Part shown: in pieces, positions 10,032-18,443 of the stretch | Layout of the letters: every line of letters begins with the position of its first letter | Numbering within the stretch: position 1 is the stretch's first letter | Origin: Brucella pseudogrignonensis | GTDB lineage: Bacteria; Pseudomonadota; Alphaproteobacteria; Rhizobiales; Rhizobiaceae | Direction of reading: 5' to 3' | DNA length: 64,000 nucleotides | Assembly: GCF_032190615.1 (NCBI RefSeq) | Contig: NZ_JAVLAT010000001.1 | Span: forward strand, 1,310,501 to 1,374,500 | Translations under genes and position numbers: made by a program | The notes under the pieces: model-generated | Database searches by the model: none | What the model saw: the letters and a program-made list of their open reading frames with translations, nothing else | What the model was told of the DNA's origin: nothing

Positions 10032-11183
10032 TTATCTCGGAAATTTTTTACGTAAATGTTCGAGTGCGGCTACACCAAGTCCGGCAACCAGCGCCCAGAA
10101 AGCAGAACCAACGCCAAAAAAGGCAATGCCGGAGGCAGTCACTGCGAAGGTGACAATGGCTGCAAGCCGCTCTTCTTCAACTTTGAGCGCTAGTGCCATG
10201 GCATTGATGAATGGACCACTCAGCGCAAGGCCAGCAACCAGCGCAATGAGGGTGACAGGCAGAACGGCGAAGATCGCCACCAGCGAAGCACCAAACAGCG
10301 CAAAGATGACATAATAAACCGCATAGACCGGGCCGGTCATCCAGCGCTTTTTAGGGTCCGGATGCGCATCGGGATTGGTGCAAAGCGCCGCTGAAATAGC
10401 TGCAAGATTGCTGGTTGCGGCTCCAAAGGGCGCGGTCAGCAGTGAGAAAAATCCGGTTACACGCAGCGCGGCGCTGGTCGGCGGCTCATAGCCGGAGGCG
10501 CGCAACACCGCAAAGCCCGGCAGATTTTGCGAGGCCATGGTCACGATATAAAGTGGCAGAGCGATGCCGATCATCGCGCCGATGTGAAACTCCGGCCAGA
10601 TCAGTGTGAGCGTCGAAATCTCCGGTGCAGGCAATTCGGGTACACGCGCGGACATCAGGGCATAGGCCATGCCAAGCACAAGCACGGCAATGACCGCGAG
10701 CGACGGATTAAACAGCCGCACGATGAAGAATAAAGCCACCAGAGGCAGTACAAAAGCAGGATCAAGCGAAACGGATTTCGCAGCTGCAATCACAAAACTC
10801 AGCAATACACCTGCCAGCATGCCCGATGCGACCGATGCCGGAATGCGCGCAACCAGTGTCGAAAGTGGACGGATCAGCCCGGTCAGGATCAGCGCTAGTG
10901 CTGTTACGATGAATGCGCCGACCGCTTCTGGCATAGTGAAGCCGACGCTTGCACCAATCAGGGCCAGTCCGGGTGTGGACCATGCCGCAATGATCGGCAT
11001 TTTGTAACGCACGCTCAGCCATGCGGATGAACCGGCAATGGCCAGACACACCGCTGTCACCCAGCTTGCGGTTTCGGCTTGCGTTGCACCGAGTACACCG
11101 GCGGCTGCAACAATCAGCGCCAGCGTACTACCAAAGCCAACGATTGCAGCGACTGCCGCAGACGCAAAAACCGAAAAGCGCAT
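10032..11183 (-). CDS. BenE-family benzoate/H+ symporter
   Basis: A 383-residue inner-membrane protein that is hydrophobic over its whole length, with about 12 predicted membrane segments and the BenE pattern (IIAAWSTPGLALIG, TAPFGAATSNLAAISAALCTNPDAHPDP). BenE proteins import benzoate-type aromatics with protons, but no benzoate catabolic genes are nearby, so the substrate is open. It lies two bases after the alpha/beta hydrolase gene and is probably co-transcribed with it. Confidence 0.87.
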   Translation of the reverse strand: MRFSVFASAAVAAIVGFGSTLALIVAAAGVLGATQAETASWVTAVCLAIAGSSAWLSVRYKMPIIAAWSTPGLALIGASVGFTMPEAVGAFIVTALALILTGLIRPLSTLVARIPASVASGMLAGVLLSFVIAAAKSVSLDPAFVLPLVALFFIVRLFNPSLAVIAVLVLGMAYALMSARVPELPAPEISTLTLIWPEFHIGAMIGIALPLYIVTMASQNLPGFAVLRASGYEPPTSAALRVTGFFSLLTAPFGAATSNLAAISAALCTNPDAHPDPKKRWMTGPVYAVYYVIFALFGASLVAIFAVLPVTLIALVAGLALSGPFINAMALALKVEEERLAAIVTFAVTASGIAFFGVGSAFWALVAGLGVAALEHLRKKFPR

Positions 11184-11185
11184 GC

Positions 11186-11965
11186 TTATTCTCCAACAGA
11201 TATGCGTTCAGCGAGGCCAGAAACGGTACGGATCAGCAGTTCCAGATCCTGCGGACGCGACAATCGATGGTCGCCATCACGCACCAGTGTCAGCGTCACG
11301 TCATCAACCGGCAGATGCTCGACGAGCTTGAGCGCATGCTGATAAGGCACCGCCTCATCCTGCATCCCTTGCAGAATATGCACAGGGCAGCCTGTCTCGA
11401 TGATTCCTTTGAGAACCAGATTGTTACGCCCGTCTTCGATCAGCGCGCGGGTGTAGATGTATGGGTTTGGTGAATATTCCGAAGGCTCTTCAAAATAGCC
11501 CTGCTCGATCAGGTCTTTCTTTTGCGCATCGGTCAGGGATGGTTCGACAAGCTCGGCGGTAAAATCCGGTGCCGGTGCGATGAGCACGATCCCGGCAGGC
11601 GATTTGCCAATCTTTTTCAGTTCCTGCGCCATGCGCAGCGCGATCCAGCCGCCCATGGATGAACCGACCAGAATCTGCGGACCTTTCGCATATTTTGCAT
11701 AAACTGCGAGACTTTCATTCAGCCAGCGTGAAATTGTGCCCTCGTTGAAGTCCCCACCCGACTCACCATGGCCTGAATAATCAAGGCGCAGAGCGGACCG
11801 CCCGGTCTTTTCAGCCCACGCATCAAGAACCACTGCTTTGGTGCCGAGCATATCGGAGCGATAGCCACCGAGCCAGACAACACCCGGTGCAACCTGTCCG
11901 CTACGATTACGGACGGCAATCTGTGCGCCATCAACTTCAATAAAATCCGGTTCAGCTGTGCTCAT
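11186..11965 (-). CDS. Alpha/beta hydrolase
   Basis: A 259-residue cytoplasmic alpha/beta hydrolase. The nucleophile elbow is GSSMGGW, with serine as nucleophile. A late Asp (GMQDEAVPYQ) and a C-terminal His (RDGDHRLSRPQ) complete a plausible triad. The oxyanion region is VVWLGGYRSDMLG. The substrate cannot be told; serine esterases or thioesterases are the usual activities. It is upstream of and almost contiguous with the BenE-like transporter. Confidence 0.85.
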   Translation of the reverse strand: MSTAEPDFIEVDGAQIAVRNRSGQVAPGVVWLGGYRSDMLGTKAVVLDAWAEKTGRSALRLDYSGHGESGGDFNEGTISRWLNESLAVYAKYAKGPQILVGSSMGGWIALRMAQELKKIGKSPAGIVLIAPAPDFTAELVEPSLTDAQKKDLIEQGYFEEPSEYSPNPYIYTRALIEDGRNNLVLKGIIETGCPVHILQGMQDEAVPYQHALKLVEHLPVDDVTLTLVRDGDHRLSRPQDLELLIRTVSGLAERISVGE

Positions 11966-12268
11966 GGTTCGTCTCCTGATTTGGCAGGCAGTTTTTCAAG
12001 TGATCTTCATTTGCCATTTATGACAGGCGGAGAAAACCTCACTCCCTTGAAATATTGAGGAATGTGACCGATATGTCGCTTACCACCTCCGAAACACTTC
12101 TTTCTTTGCCTTTATTCTTCCGGGGGTGCTTTTCCCTGTCAAAGATGCTATTGACTTTACCGCTCGCTTGACCACATTTCCGCGTTAAACAGGGGTTTGA
12201 TCGGAAAAGGCCGTCGCGGGCCACGAAATTGAATTGCCTATATCGTTAATAATCAGGAGATAACGACC
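11966..12268 (+). promoter_or_regulatory. Intergenic region with likely infC promoter and leader
   Basis: About 300 bp separate the divergent hydrolase gene and infC. A TTGACT box near 12151 is a possible -35 element, but I see no convincing -10. The last part contains the Shine-Dalgarno AGGAG at 12255-12259. No other gene is visible here. Confidence 0.4.
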
Positions 12269-12805
12269 ATTCGCCGACCGTTCAGAGCGACGCCGGTCCA
12301 GAAAGACGGACCGCGCTCCAACCGTGATATCCGGGTTCCCCGGGTCCAGCTTATTGATGCCGAAGGCCACAACCACGGCAGTATCCCGACGCAGGATGCC
12401 ATTGCGATGGCAGAAGAAGCGGGTCTCGATCTCGTTGAGATCGTGCCAAACGCTGAACCGCCTGTGTGCAAGATCGTGGATCTCGGCAAGCTGAAGTATC
12501 AGAATCAGAAAAAAGCCTCCGAAGCACGCAAGAAGCAGAAAACGGTCGAAATCAAAGAAATTAAGATGCGACCGAACATCGACACGCATGACTATGAAGT
12601 GAAGATGAAGGCTGCGCAGCGTTTCTTTGACGATGGCGATAAGGTGAAGTTCACCCTGCGTTTCCGTGGTCGTGAAATGGCGCACCAGGAGCTTGGTATG
12701 AAGCTTCTCATCCGCGTCAAGGAAGACACTGTGGAGATCGCAAAGGTTGAAGCAGAGCCTAAGCTTGAAGGCCGCCAGATGATGATGGTTCTGGCTCCAC
12801 GCTGA
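12269..12805 (+). CDS. infC: Translation initiation factor IF-3, ATT start
   Basis: A 178-residue IF-3, which binds the 30S subunit and proofreads initiator codons. The open frame runs upstream of the first ATG (12407) without a stop and codes for the family N-terminus (RRPFRA...[14 protein letters not shown]). The only codon suitably placed behind AGGAG (12255-12259) is ATT at 12269. infC of E. coli also starts with a rare AUU, which allows IF-3 to repress its own synthesis, so the same control is likely here. The C-terminal domain carries [13 protein letters not shown] terminator follows. Confidence 0.93.
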   Translation: MRRPFRATPVQKDGPRSNRDIRVPRVQLIDAEGHNHGSIPTQDAIAMAEEAGLDLVEIVPNAEPPVCKIVDLGKLKYQNQKKASEARKKQKTVEIKEIKMRPNIDTHDYEVKMKAAQRFFDDGDKVKFTLRFRGREMAHQELGMKLLIRVKEDTVEIAKVEAEPKLEGRQMMMVLAPR

Positions 12806-12825
12806 TCTAATAATTTCTAGCCTTT

Positions 12826-12851
12826 GAAAAGCCGCCTTCGGGCGGTTTTTC
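12826..12851 (+). terminator. Rho-independent terminator of infC
   Basis: CCGCC-TTCG-GGCGG stem with a stable UUCG-type loop, flanked by an A run before and a T run after, 21 bp past the infC stop. Confidence 0.88.
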
Positions 12852-12884
12852 TCTGCCCGAAACAATCCTCACTTAGAGATCATC

Positions 12885-13499
12885 ATGAAAACACTAAGCG
12901 AACTGGGCAAATATCAACAAAGACGCCGTCTTGCGATTGCCATTGTCATTGGGCTTCTTGTCGTAGCACTCCTTTTCGTGCGCTCGCGGTCCGATGGTCA
13001 TTTGCATGAATATATCGAAGCGTTCGGCATCAGCCTCATTGTAGCAGCGATTCTTGGACGTATGTGGTGCACGCTTTATATTGGCGGGCGCAAAAGCGCG
13101 GAAATCGTGCAGACCGGCCCTTATTCGATCACACGCAATCCGCTTTATGTGTTCAGCAGCATCGGTGCGATCGGTATAGGTGCACAGACTGGAAGTATCA
13201 TCATCGCGCTGGCTTTTGGTGTTCTGTGTTATCTGGCTTTTGCGATGGTCATCCGCACCGAAGAGAAGTTTCTCAAGGCCAACTTCGGTAAGCCCTATGA
13301 GGCTTATTGCGCGAGTGTGCCGCGCTTTTTCCCAAAGTTCTCGCTATTTCGCGATGAAGTTGAATTGCGCGTAAAGCCGGATCGGCTTTATCGGACATTC
13401 ACCGATGGACTGGTGTTCTTTGTGGCCTATCCATTTTTTGAGGTTATTGAATATCTGCAAAACATTCATGCTTTGCCGGTTTTGTTACGACTTTATTGA
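12885..13499 (+). CDS. Isoprenylcysteine carboxyl methyltransferase-like membrane protein
   Basis: A 204-residue integral membrane protein. The segment GPYSITRNPLYVFS followed by EEKFLKANFGKPYEAYCASVPRF is the SAM-binding signature shared by the ICMT, NnrU and PEMT-type small methyltransferases. Membrane helices are visible near residues 15-33, 45-60 and 85-120. The bacterial substrate is unknown and unlikely to be a prenylated protein. It stands between infC and rpmI, each with its own signals, so it is probably expressed alone. Confidence 0.78.
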   Translation: MKTLSELGKYQQRRRLAIAIVIGLLVVALLFVRSRSDGHLHEYIEAFGISLIVAAILGRMWCTLYIGGRKSAEIVQTGPYSITRNPLYVFSSIGAIGIGAQTGSIIIALAFGVLCYLAFAMVIRTEEKFLKANFGKPYEAYCASVPRFFPKFSLFRDEVELRVKPDRLYRTFTDGLVFFVAYPFFEVIEYLQNIHALPVLLRLY

Positions 13500-13578
13500 T
13501 GTTGAAGCATGATCCAGCCCAATTCGGTCTGATTCAGGCATTGCGTTTTCTGGCCTTTAAGCCTATAAGGCCGCGTTC

Positions 13579-13611
13579 GAACCGCCCGGCAGGGCATGCC
13601 GTGGCGGTTTC
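13579..13611 (+). other. Strong leader hairpin upstream of rpmI
   Basis: An imperfect long stem: AACCGCC-CGGCA, loop GGGCA, TGCCG-T-GGCGGTT, interrupted by one bulged T. No T run follows. It could end the upstream gene or be part of the rpmI-rplT leader, which in other bacteria binds ribosomal protein L20. Confidence 0.55.
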
Positions 13612-13687
13612 GTATGCTTTTCAGACTTGGTCGGTCTGGAAGTAAAACAAGGTTTCTGTCTGTCGCAGATACGGACGCCACTAAAAC

Positions 13688-13770
13688 AAGAGACGTCGAG
13701 TGCCGAAGGCACGAGGGGGATCGTAAAATTAAGAGGCGTGGAGTGCTGCAAGCATGACAGGGACTAAACA
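13688..13770 (+). repeat. Two hairpin-leader repeat units upstream of rpmI
   Basis: Two units of the family described at 14526-14730. Unit a (13688-13730) has AAGAGACGTCGAG, then the hairpin GTGCC-GAA-GGCAC, then an AGGGGGA tract. Unit b (from 13731) has AAGAGGCGTGGAG, the hairpin GTGCT-GCA-AGCAT and GACAGGGA. The rpmI ribosome binding site AAAGGAG follows directly. Confidence 0.8.
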
Positions 13771-13783
13771 AAGGAGTAGCAAA

Positions 13784-13984
13784 ATGCCCAAGATGAAGAC
13801 CAAATCGGCTGCTAAAAAGCGGTTCAAAATCACAGGCACTGGCAAAGTTGTAGCTGCGGCTGCAGGCAAGCGCCATGGCATGATCAAGCGCTCGAACAAG
13901 TTCATTCGCGATGCACGCGGCACCATGGTGCTCTCGGACGCAGATGCGAAGATCGTAAAACAGTTCCTGCCTAACGGCCTCTAA
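13784..13984 (+). CDS. rpmI: 50S ribosomal protein L35
   Basis: A 66-residue, very basic protein ([20 protein letters not shown]...) with the L35 pattern [20 protein letters not shown]. The start at 13784 is fixed by AAAGGAG seven bases upstream; an earlier in-frame ATG lies inside the repeat. rplT follows after 28 bp with its own AAGGAG site, the usual rpmI-rplT operon. Confidence 0.96.
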   Translation: MPKMKTKSAAKKRFKITGTGKVVAAAAGKRHGMIKRSNKFIRDARGTMVLSDADAKIVKQFLPNGL

Positions 13985-14012
13985 GCCGTCTATCCTCTAA
14001 GGAGATCATAAC

Positions 14013-14417
14013 ATGGCACGTGTAAAACGCGGCGTTACCGCCCACGCCAAGCACAAAAAAGTTCTCGACCAGGCTTCCGGTTTCCGTGGCCGTCGTAAGA
14101 ATACAATCCGCACTGCTAAGGCTGCTGTTGATCGTTCGAAGCAGTATGCTTACCGCGACCGCAAGAATCGCAAGCGTACGTTCCGCGCGCTCTGGATTCA
14201 GCGTATCAACGCTGCTGTTCGCGAGCAGGGCCTGACCTATGGCCGTTTCATCGATGGTCTTGCTAAGGCAGGTATCGAAATCGACCGTAAGGTTCTTTCC
14301 GACATCGCAATCCATAAACCTGATGCATTCGGTGCGCTGGTTGCGTCGGCAAAGAAGGCTCTCGAGTACCTTAAGAACACCGAGACGCCAAACGCTTTTG
14401 AAGGCGCTGTTCGCTAA
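14013..14417 (+). CDS. rplT: 50S ribosomal protein L20
   Basis: A 134-residue L20, an early assembly protein that binds 23S rRNA and in many bacteria represses its own operon. Signatures are [31 protein letters not shown] and [15 protein letters not shown]. It is the second gene of the rpmI-rplT operon and is followed by a terminator. Confidence 0.97.
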   Translation: MARVKRGVTAHAKHKKVLDQASGFRGRRKNTIRTAKAAVDRSKQYAYRDRKNRKRTFRALWIQRINAAVREQGLTYGRFIDGLAKAGIEIDRKVLSDIAIHKPDAFGALVASAKKALEYLKNTETPNAFEGAVR

Positions 14418-14452
14418 GCCAGCCCTTCCCAAGTGATATTTTGAATTTGGGA

Positions 14453-14487
14453 AACCCGCGCTGGCTCGGCTGGCGCGGGTTTTTCTT
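14453..14487 (+). terminator. Terminator of rpmI-rplT
   Basis: The stem ACCCGCG (14454-14460) with CGCGGGT (14474-14480) encloses a GC-rich loop and is followed by TTTTCTTT. Confidence 0.75.
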
Positions 14488-14525
14488 TCGCATTTGATGC
14501 CACTGGCACGAGCGGGAAGCCAAAC

Positions 14526-14730
14526 AAGAGGCGTGGAGTGCTGCAAGCACGACGGGAAGCAAATCAAGAGGCGTCGAGTGCTGCAAGCACGACAGGGAAA
14601 TAAATCAAGAGGCGTCGAGTGCTGCAAGCACGGCTGGGAAATAAATCAAGAGGCGTCGAGTGTCCCTTGGACACGAGAGGGATGTAACCAAGAGGCGTGG
14701 AGCGCGATCAGCGCGACAGGGATATAGACA
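14526..14730 (+). repeat. Five tandem hairpin-leader repeats ending at the pheS start codon
   Basis: Five 40-42 bp units begin at 14526, 14566, 14607, 14648 and 14690. Each has AAGAGGCGT(C/G)GAG, a short hairpin, then a GGGA tract and an A/T-rich end. The hairpin is GTGCT-GCA-AGCAC in units 1-3, GTGTCC-CTT-GGACAC in unit 4, and GCGC-GATCA-GCGC in unit 5: the bases differ but pairing is kept. In the last unit the AGGGA is the pheS ribosome binding site. A degenerate unit (TGCC-ACT-GGCA) lies at about 14494-14525, and two more units precede rpmI. Confidence 0.88.
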
Positions 14731-15840
14731 ATGAGCGATCTTGAACAACTCGAACAAACTATTCTTGGCGAAATCGCTGCTGCCAGCGACGAGCAGGCGA
14801 TTGAAGCGGTGCGCGTTGCAGCACTTGGCAAGAAGGGTACGGTCTCTGAAAAGTTGAAAACGCTCGGCAGTATGTCGCCTGAAGAGCGTCAGGCACAGGG
14901 GCCGGCCATCAATGGTTTGAAGAACCGCGTCACAGAAGCGCTCAACGAACGCAAGACTGAGCTGCGCAAGCAAGCCATTGCAGCGCGCCTTGAGCGTGAG
15001 AAGGTTGATGTGACGCTTCCCGTACGCGAAAGTGCTGTGTCGCGGGGTCGTATTCATCCGATTTCTCAGGTTATCGATGAAATCACTGCGATCTTTGCAG
15101 ATATGGGTTTTTCGATTGCCGAAGGTTCGGATATCGAGACTGACTATTACAATTTCACAGCGCTGAACTTCCCTGAAGGTCATCCGGCGCGCGAAATGCA
15201 CGACACCTTCTTCTTCAATCCAGACGAGAAGGGCGAGCGCAAGCTGCTGCGCACGCACACCTCGCCGGTGCAGGTGCACACGATGGAGAAGTTCGCTGCA
15301 CTTCGCGACAAGGAAGGCCGCGACGAGCCGATTCGCATCGTCATTCCGGGCAAGACCTATCGCATGGATTCCGACGCCACTCACTCGCCGATGTTCCATC
15401 AGGTGGAAGGTCTGGTCGTCGATAAGTCGGCCAATGTCGCCAATATGAAGTGGGTGCTGGAAGAGTTCTGCAAGGCATTCTTTGAAGTACCAAACGTCAC
15501 AATGCGTATGCGTCCGAGCTTCTTCCCGTTCACTGAGCCATCGGTGGAAGTTGATATTCAGTGCGACCGTTCCGGCCCGCATGTGAAATTTGGCGAAGGC
15601 ACGGACTGGCTCGAAATTCTGGGCTGCGGCATGGTGCATCCGAATGTGCTGCGCGCTTCCGGCTTCGATCCGGACGTTTATCAGGGCTTTGCATGGGGCA
15701 TGGGGATCGACCGTATCGCCATGCTGAAATACGGCATGCCTGATCTGCGTGCCTTCTTCGATGCCGATGTGCGCTGGCTCAATCATTATGGTTTCCGTCC
15801 CCTCGACCTGCCCACATTGTTCGGCGGACTGAGCGCGTAA
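14731..15840 (+). CDS. pheS: Phenylalanyl-tRNA synthetase alpha subunit
   Basis: A 369-residue class II synthetase subunit that charges tRNA-Phe as part of an alpha2-beta2 enzyme. An N-terminal coiled coil (residues 1-95) is followed by the catalytic domain with [12 protein letters not shown], motif 2 ([21 protein letters not shown]) and motif 3 ([17 protein letters not shown]). The ribosome binding site lies in the last hairpin repeat unit. pheT follows after 20 bp. Confidence 0.96.
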   Translation: MSDLEQLEQTILGEIAAASDEQAIEAVRVAALGKKGTVSEKLKTLGSMSPEERQAQGPAINGLKNRVTEALNERKTELRKQAIAARLEREKVDVTLPVRESAVSRGRIHPISQVIDEITAIFADMGFSIAEGSDIETDYYNFTALNFPEGHPAREMHDTFFFNPDEKGERKLLRTHTSPVQVHTMEKFAALRDKEGRDEPIRIVIPGKTYRMDSDATHSPMFHQVEGLVVDKSANVANMKWVLEEFCKAFFEVPNVTMRMRPSFFPFTEPSVEVDIQCDRSGPHVKFGEGTDWLEILGCGMVHPNVLRASGFDPDVYQGFAWGMGIDRIAMLKYGMPDLRAFFDADVRWLNHYGFRPLDLPTLFGGLSA

Positions 15841-15860
15841 AGACAGGAAGGAACAGAGAA

Positions 15861-18275
15861 ATGAAATTCACACTTTCCTGGCTCAAGGATCACCTTGAAA
15901 CTGATGCGACGCTCGACCAGATCGTCGAAAAACTCACCGATATTGGTCTGGAAGTGGATGGCGTCGACGATCGTGCTGCATTCAAAGCTTTCAAGATCGC
16001 TAAGGTTTTGAATGCTGTTCAGCACCCCGATGCCGACAAGCTGCGCGTTCTCACCGTTGATACAGGCGAAGGTCAGCCGGTTCAGGTCGTTTGCGGTGCC
16101 CCCAATGCCCGCACAGGTCTGGTCGGTGTTCTGGGTCGTCCGGGCGATTATGTGCCGGGCCTTGATGTCACGCTTTCGGTTGGTAAAATCCGTGGTGTCG
16201 AAAGTTTTGGCATGATGTGTTCCGAGCGCGAGCTGGAACTTTCAGATGAACATAACGGCATTATTGATCTGCCAGACGATGCGCCTGTTGGCACAAGCTA
16301 TGCAGCTTACCTTGGCATTGACGATCCGATCATTGAAATCGGCCTGACGCCCAATCGGGCTGACTGTGCAGGCATTCGCGGTATTGCACGCGATCTGGCT
16401 GCCGCTGGCCTTGGTACGCTCAAAAACACTCTGCCGGAAGCGGTTAAGGGCGAAGGTCAGACACCTGTTAAGATCATTCTCGATCAGGATTCTGAAAATC
16501 CGTTCTGTAACGGTTTTGCGCTGCGGCTGGTCAAGGGTGTTAAGAATGGCCCAAGTCCGAAATGGATGCAGCAGCGCCTGAAAGACATTGGCATGCGCCC
16601 GATTAACGCGCTGGTGGATATCACCAATTATGTGACCTTCGATCAGGGGCGTCCGCTGCATGTGTTTGATGCAGCCAAGGTTAAGGGCAATCTGACCGTG
16701 CGTCTTGCAAAGGATGGCGAGACGATCCTCGGTCTTGATGGGCGTGAGCATAAGTTCAAGCCGGGCATGTATGTGATTGCCGATGACAACGGTCCCGAAT
16801 CAATTGCCGGTATCATGGGCGGCGAGCATTCGGGCTGTGATGAAAACACCGTCGATGTGCTGATCGAGTCGGCCCTTTGGGATCCGCGTATGATCGCACG
16901 CACGGGCCGCGAACTCGGTATCGTCACCGATGCGCGCTATCGCTTTGAACGCGGCGTCGATCCTGAAATGATGGTTCCGGGTGCGGAAATTGCAACCAAA
17001 ATGGTGCTTGAACTTTGCGGCGGTCAGCCGACGGTTCTCGACGTAGTTGGTTATACAGCCCCAGCGGCGCGCGTGATTGATTTCCCGGTTTCGGAAGTCA
17101 AACGCCTCACCGGTATCGACGTGTCCTATGATGAATCATTTGACATTCTGAAGCGTCTTGGCTTCGGCGTTGAAGGTGACGGCAAGGTTATTAAGGCGAC
17201 CGTTCCAACATGGCGCAATGACGTAGAAGGCAAGGCTGACCTCGTCGAAGAAGTCATGCGTATCCACGGCATCAACCAGATTGCACCTCAGCCGCTGCCG
17301 GGTCTTGGCACGGTCAATGGTCGTATTCTGACAACGCTGCAAATCCGCACGCGTCTTGCACGCCGCACGCTTGCTTCGCGCGGCATGATGGAAGCCGTGA
17401 CTTATTCCTTCATCTCCGAAGCGCAGGCAAAAGCCTTTGGCGGCGGCAAACCGGAACTGAAGCTGGCAAATCCGATTGCAGCCGATATGTCTGACATGCG
17501 CCCATCGCTGCTCCCGGGTCTGCTGTCTGCGGCTCAGCGCAATGCGGATCGTGGTTTTGGCGATACGGCCTTGTTCGAAGTCTCGGGCGTCTATGAAGGC
17601 GACAAGCCGGACCAGCAGCGTCGTGTGGCGGGCGGTGTCCGTCGCGGCACGGCAGGTGTCGAAGGCGCGGGGCGTTTCTGGGCGGGCAATGCATCACCTG
17701 TTGGCGTATTCGATGCGAAGGCCGATGCGCTGGCAGCACTTGAGGCTGCCGGTGCACCGGTTGATCGCATCCAGATCGAAGCCGGTGGTCCGGAATGGTT
17801 TCATCCGGGCCGTTCAGGCACGCTGAAACTCGGACCAAAGGTCGTGCTTGGCTATTTTGGTGAATTCCACCCGGATACGCTGGAAGCACTTGATGTGTCG
17901 GGCGCGCTCTGCGGCTTCGAAGTCTATATTGATGCGATCCCAGAGCCGAAGGCAAAGGCAACCCGCACCAAGCCAGCGCTCAGCCTCTCGCAGTTCCAGA
18001 GCCTTAAGCGTGATTTCGCCTTTGTGGTGGATGCAAGCGTTGAAGCGGGTAATGTCGTGAAGGCGGTCTCGTCTGCTGACAAGAAGCTGATTGCGGGTGT
18101 ACAGGTGTTTGACGTGTTCACAGGCGCTTCACTTGGTGAAGGCAAGAAGTCGATTGCGGTCGAAGTGCTTCTTCAGCCACAGGATCGCACGCTCACCGAT
18201 GAAGATCTGGAAGCACTGGCGAAGCAGATTGTTGCGAATGTGACCAAGCAAACTGGTGGCGTCCTTCGCGGATAA
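15861..18275 (+). CDS. pheT: Phenylalanyl-tRNA synthetase beta subunit
   Basis: An 804-residue beta subunit with the expected domain order: an N-terminal tRNA-binding (EMAP/OB) domain (residues 40-150), the B3/4 editing domain (about 205-380), the B5 domain (about 400-475), the catalytic-like core, and the C-terminal anticodon-binding FDX-ACB domain (about 710-804). It hydrolyses mischarged Tyr-tRNA-Phe in its editing site. It is coupled to pheS and ended by a terminator. Confidence 0.96.
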   Translation: MKFTLSWLKDHLETDATLDQIVEKLTDIGLEVDGVDDRAAFKAFKIAKVLNAVQHPDADKLRVLTVDTGEGQPVQVVCGAPNARTGLVGVLGRPGDYVPGLDVTLSVGKIRGVESFGMMCSERELELSDEHNGIIDLPDDAPVGTSYAAYLGIDDPIIEIGLTPNRADCAGIRGIARDLAAAGLGTLKNTLPEAVKGEGQTPVKIILDQDSENPFCNGFALRLVKGVKNGPSPKWMQQRLKDIGMRPINALVDITNYVTFDQGRPLHVFDAAKVKGNLTVRLAKDGETILGLDGREHKFKPGMYVIADDNGPESIAGIMGGEHSGCDENTVDVLIESALWDPRMIARTGRELGIVTDARYRFERGVDPEMMVPGAEIATKMVLELCGGQPTVLDVVGYTAPAARVIDFPVSEVKRLTGIDVSYDESFDILKRLGFGVEGDGKVIKATVPTWRNDVEGKADLVEEVMRIHGINQIAPQPLPGLGTVNGRILTTLQIRTRLARRTLASRGMMEAVTYSFISEAQAKAFGGGKPELKLANPIAADMSDMRPSLLPGLLSAAQRNADRGFGDTALFEVSGVYEGDKPDQQRRVAGGVRRGTAGVEGAGRFWAGNASPVGVFDAKADALAALEAAGAPVDRIQIEAGGPEWFHPGRSGTLKLGPKVVLGYFGEFHPDTLEALDVSGALCGFEVYIDAIPEPKAKATRTKPALSLSQFQSLKRDFAFVVDASVEAGNVVKAVSSADKKLIAGVQVFDVFTGASLGEGKKSIAVEVLLQPQDRTLTDEDLEALAKQIVANVTKQTGGVLRG

Positions 18276-18285
18276 GCACAAGACT

Positions 18286-18314
18286 AAAAGCCCGGGTTGT
18301 TCCGGGCTTTTTTC
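18286..18314 (+). terminator. Terminator of pheS-pheT
   Basis: AAAGCCCGG-GTTGTT-CCGGGCTTTTTT stem-loop with a T run, 11 bp past the pheT stop. Confidence 0.9.
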
Positions 18315-18443
18315 GTGCCCATTAACTCAGGCTGATTTGTAGCTATTTCTTATTGCGACCTTCCAGCTTGCCTTGTCTTTTAGAAATTGTCCCCTTTATA
18401 TCCCAAGACATTAGTATGATTGCGGAATTTAGAGGCTGCGCGA

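Noticed and set aside
12185..12865. A 226-codon minus-strand frame across infC
   Set aside because: It lies wholly opposite infC and its terminator and resembles no protein; infC is certain.
14494..14727. A 77-codon frame through the pheS leader array
   Set aside because: Its sequence repeats ([13 protein letters not shown]) only because the DNA repeats; no start signal, and the array is better explained as RNA hairpins.
13688..14730. CRISPR array as an explanation of the repeats
   Set aside because: The units are directly joined without unique spacers, the variable part is itself a hairpin, and no cas genes are present.
14605..15786. A 393-codon minus-strand frame opposite pheS
   Set aside because: It is antisense to a certain gene and runs into the tandem repeats, with no start signals.
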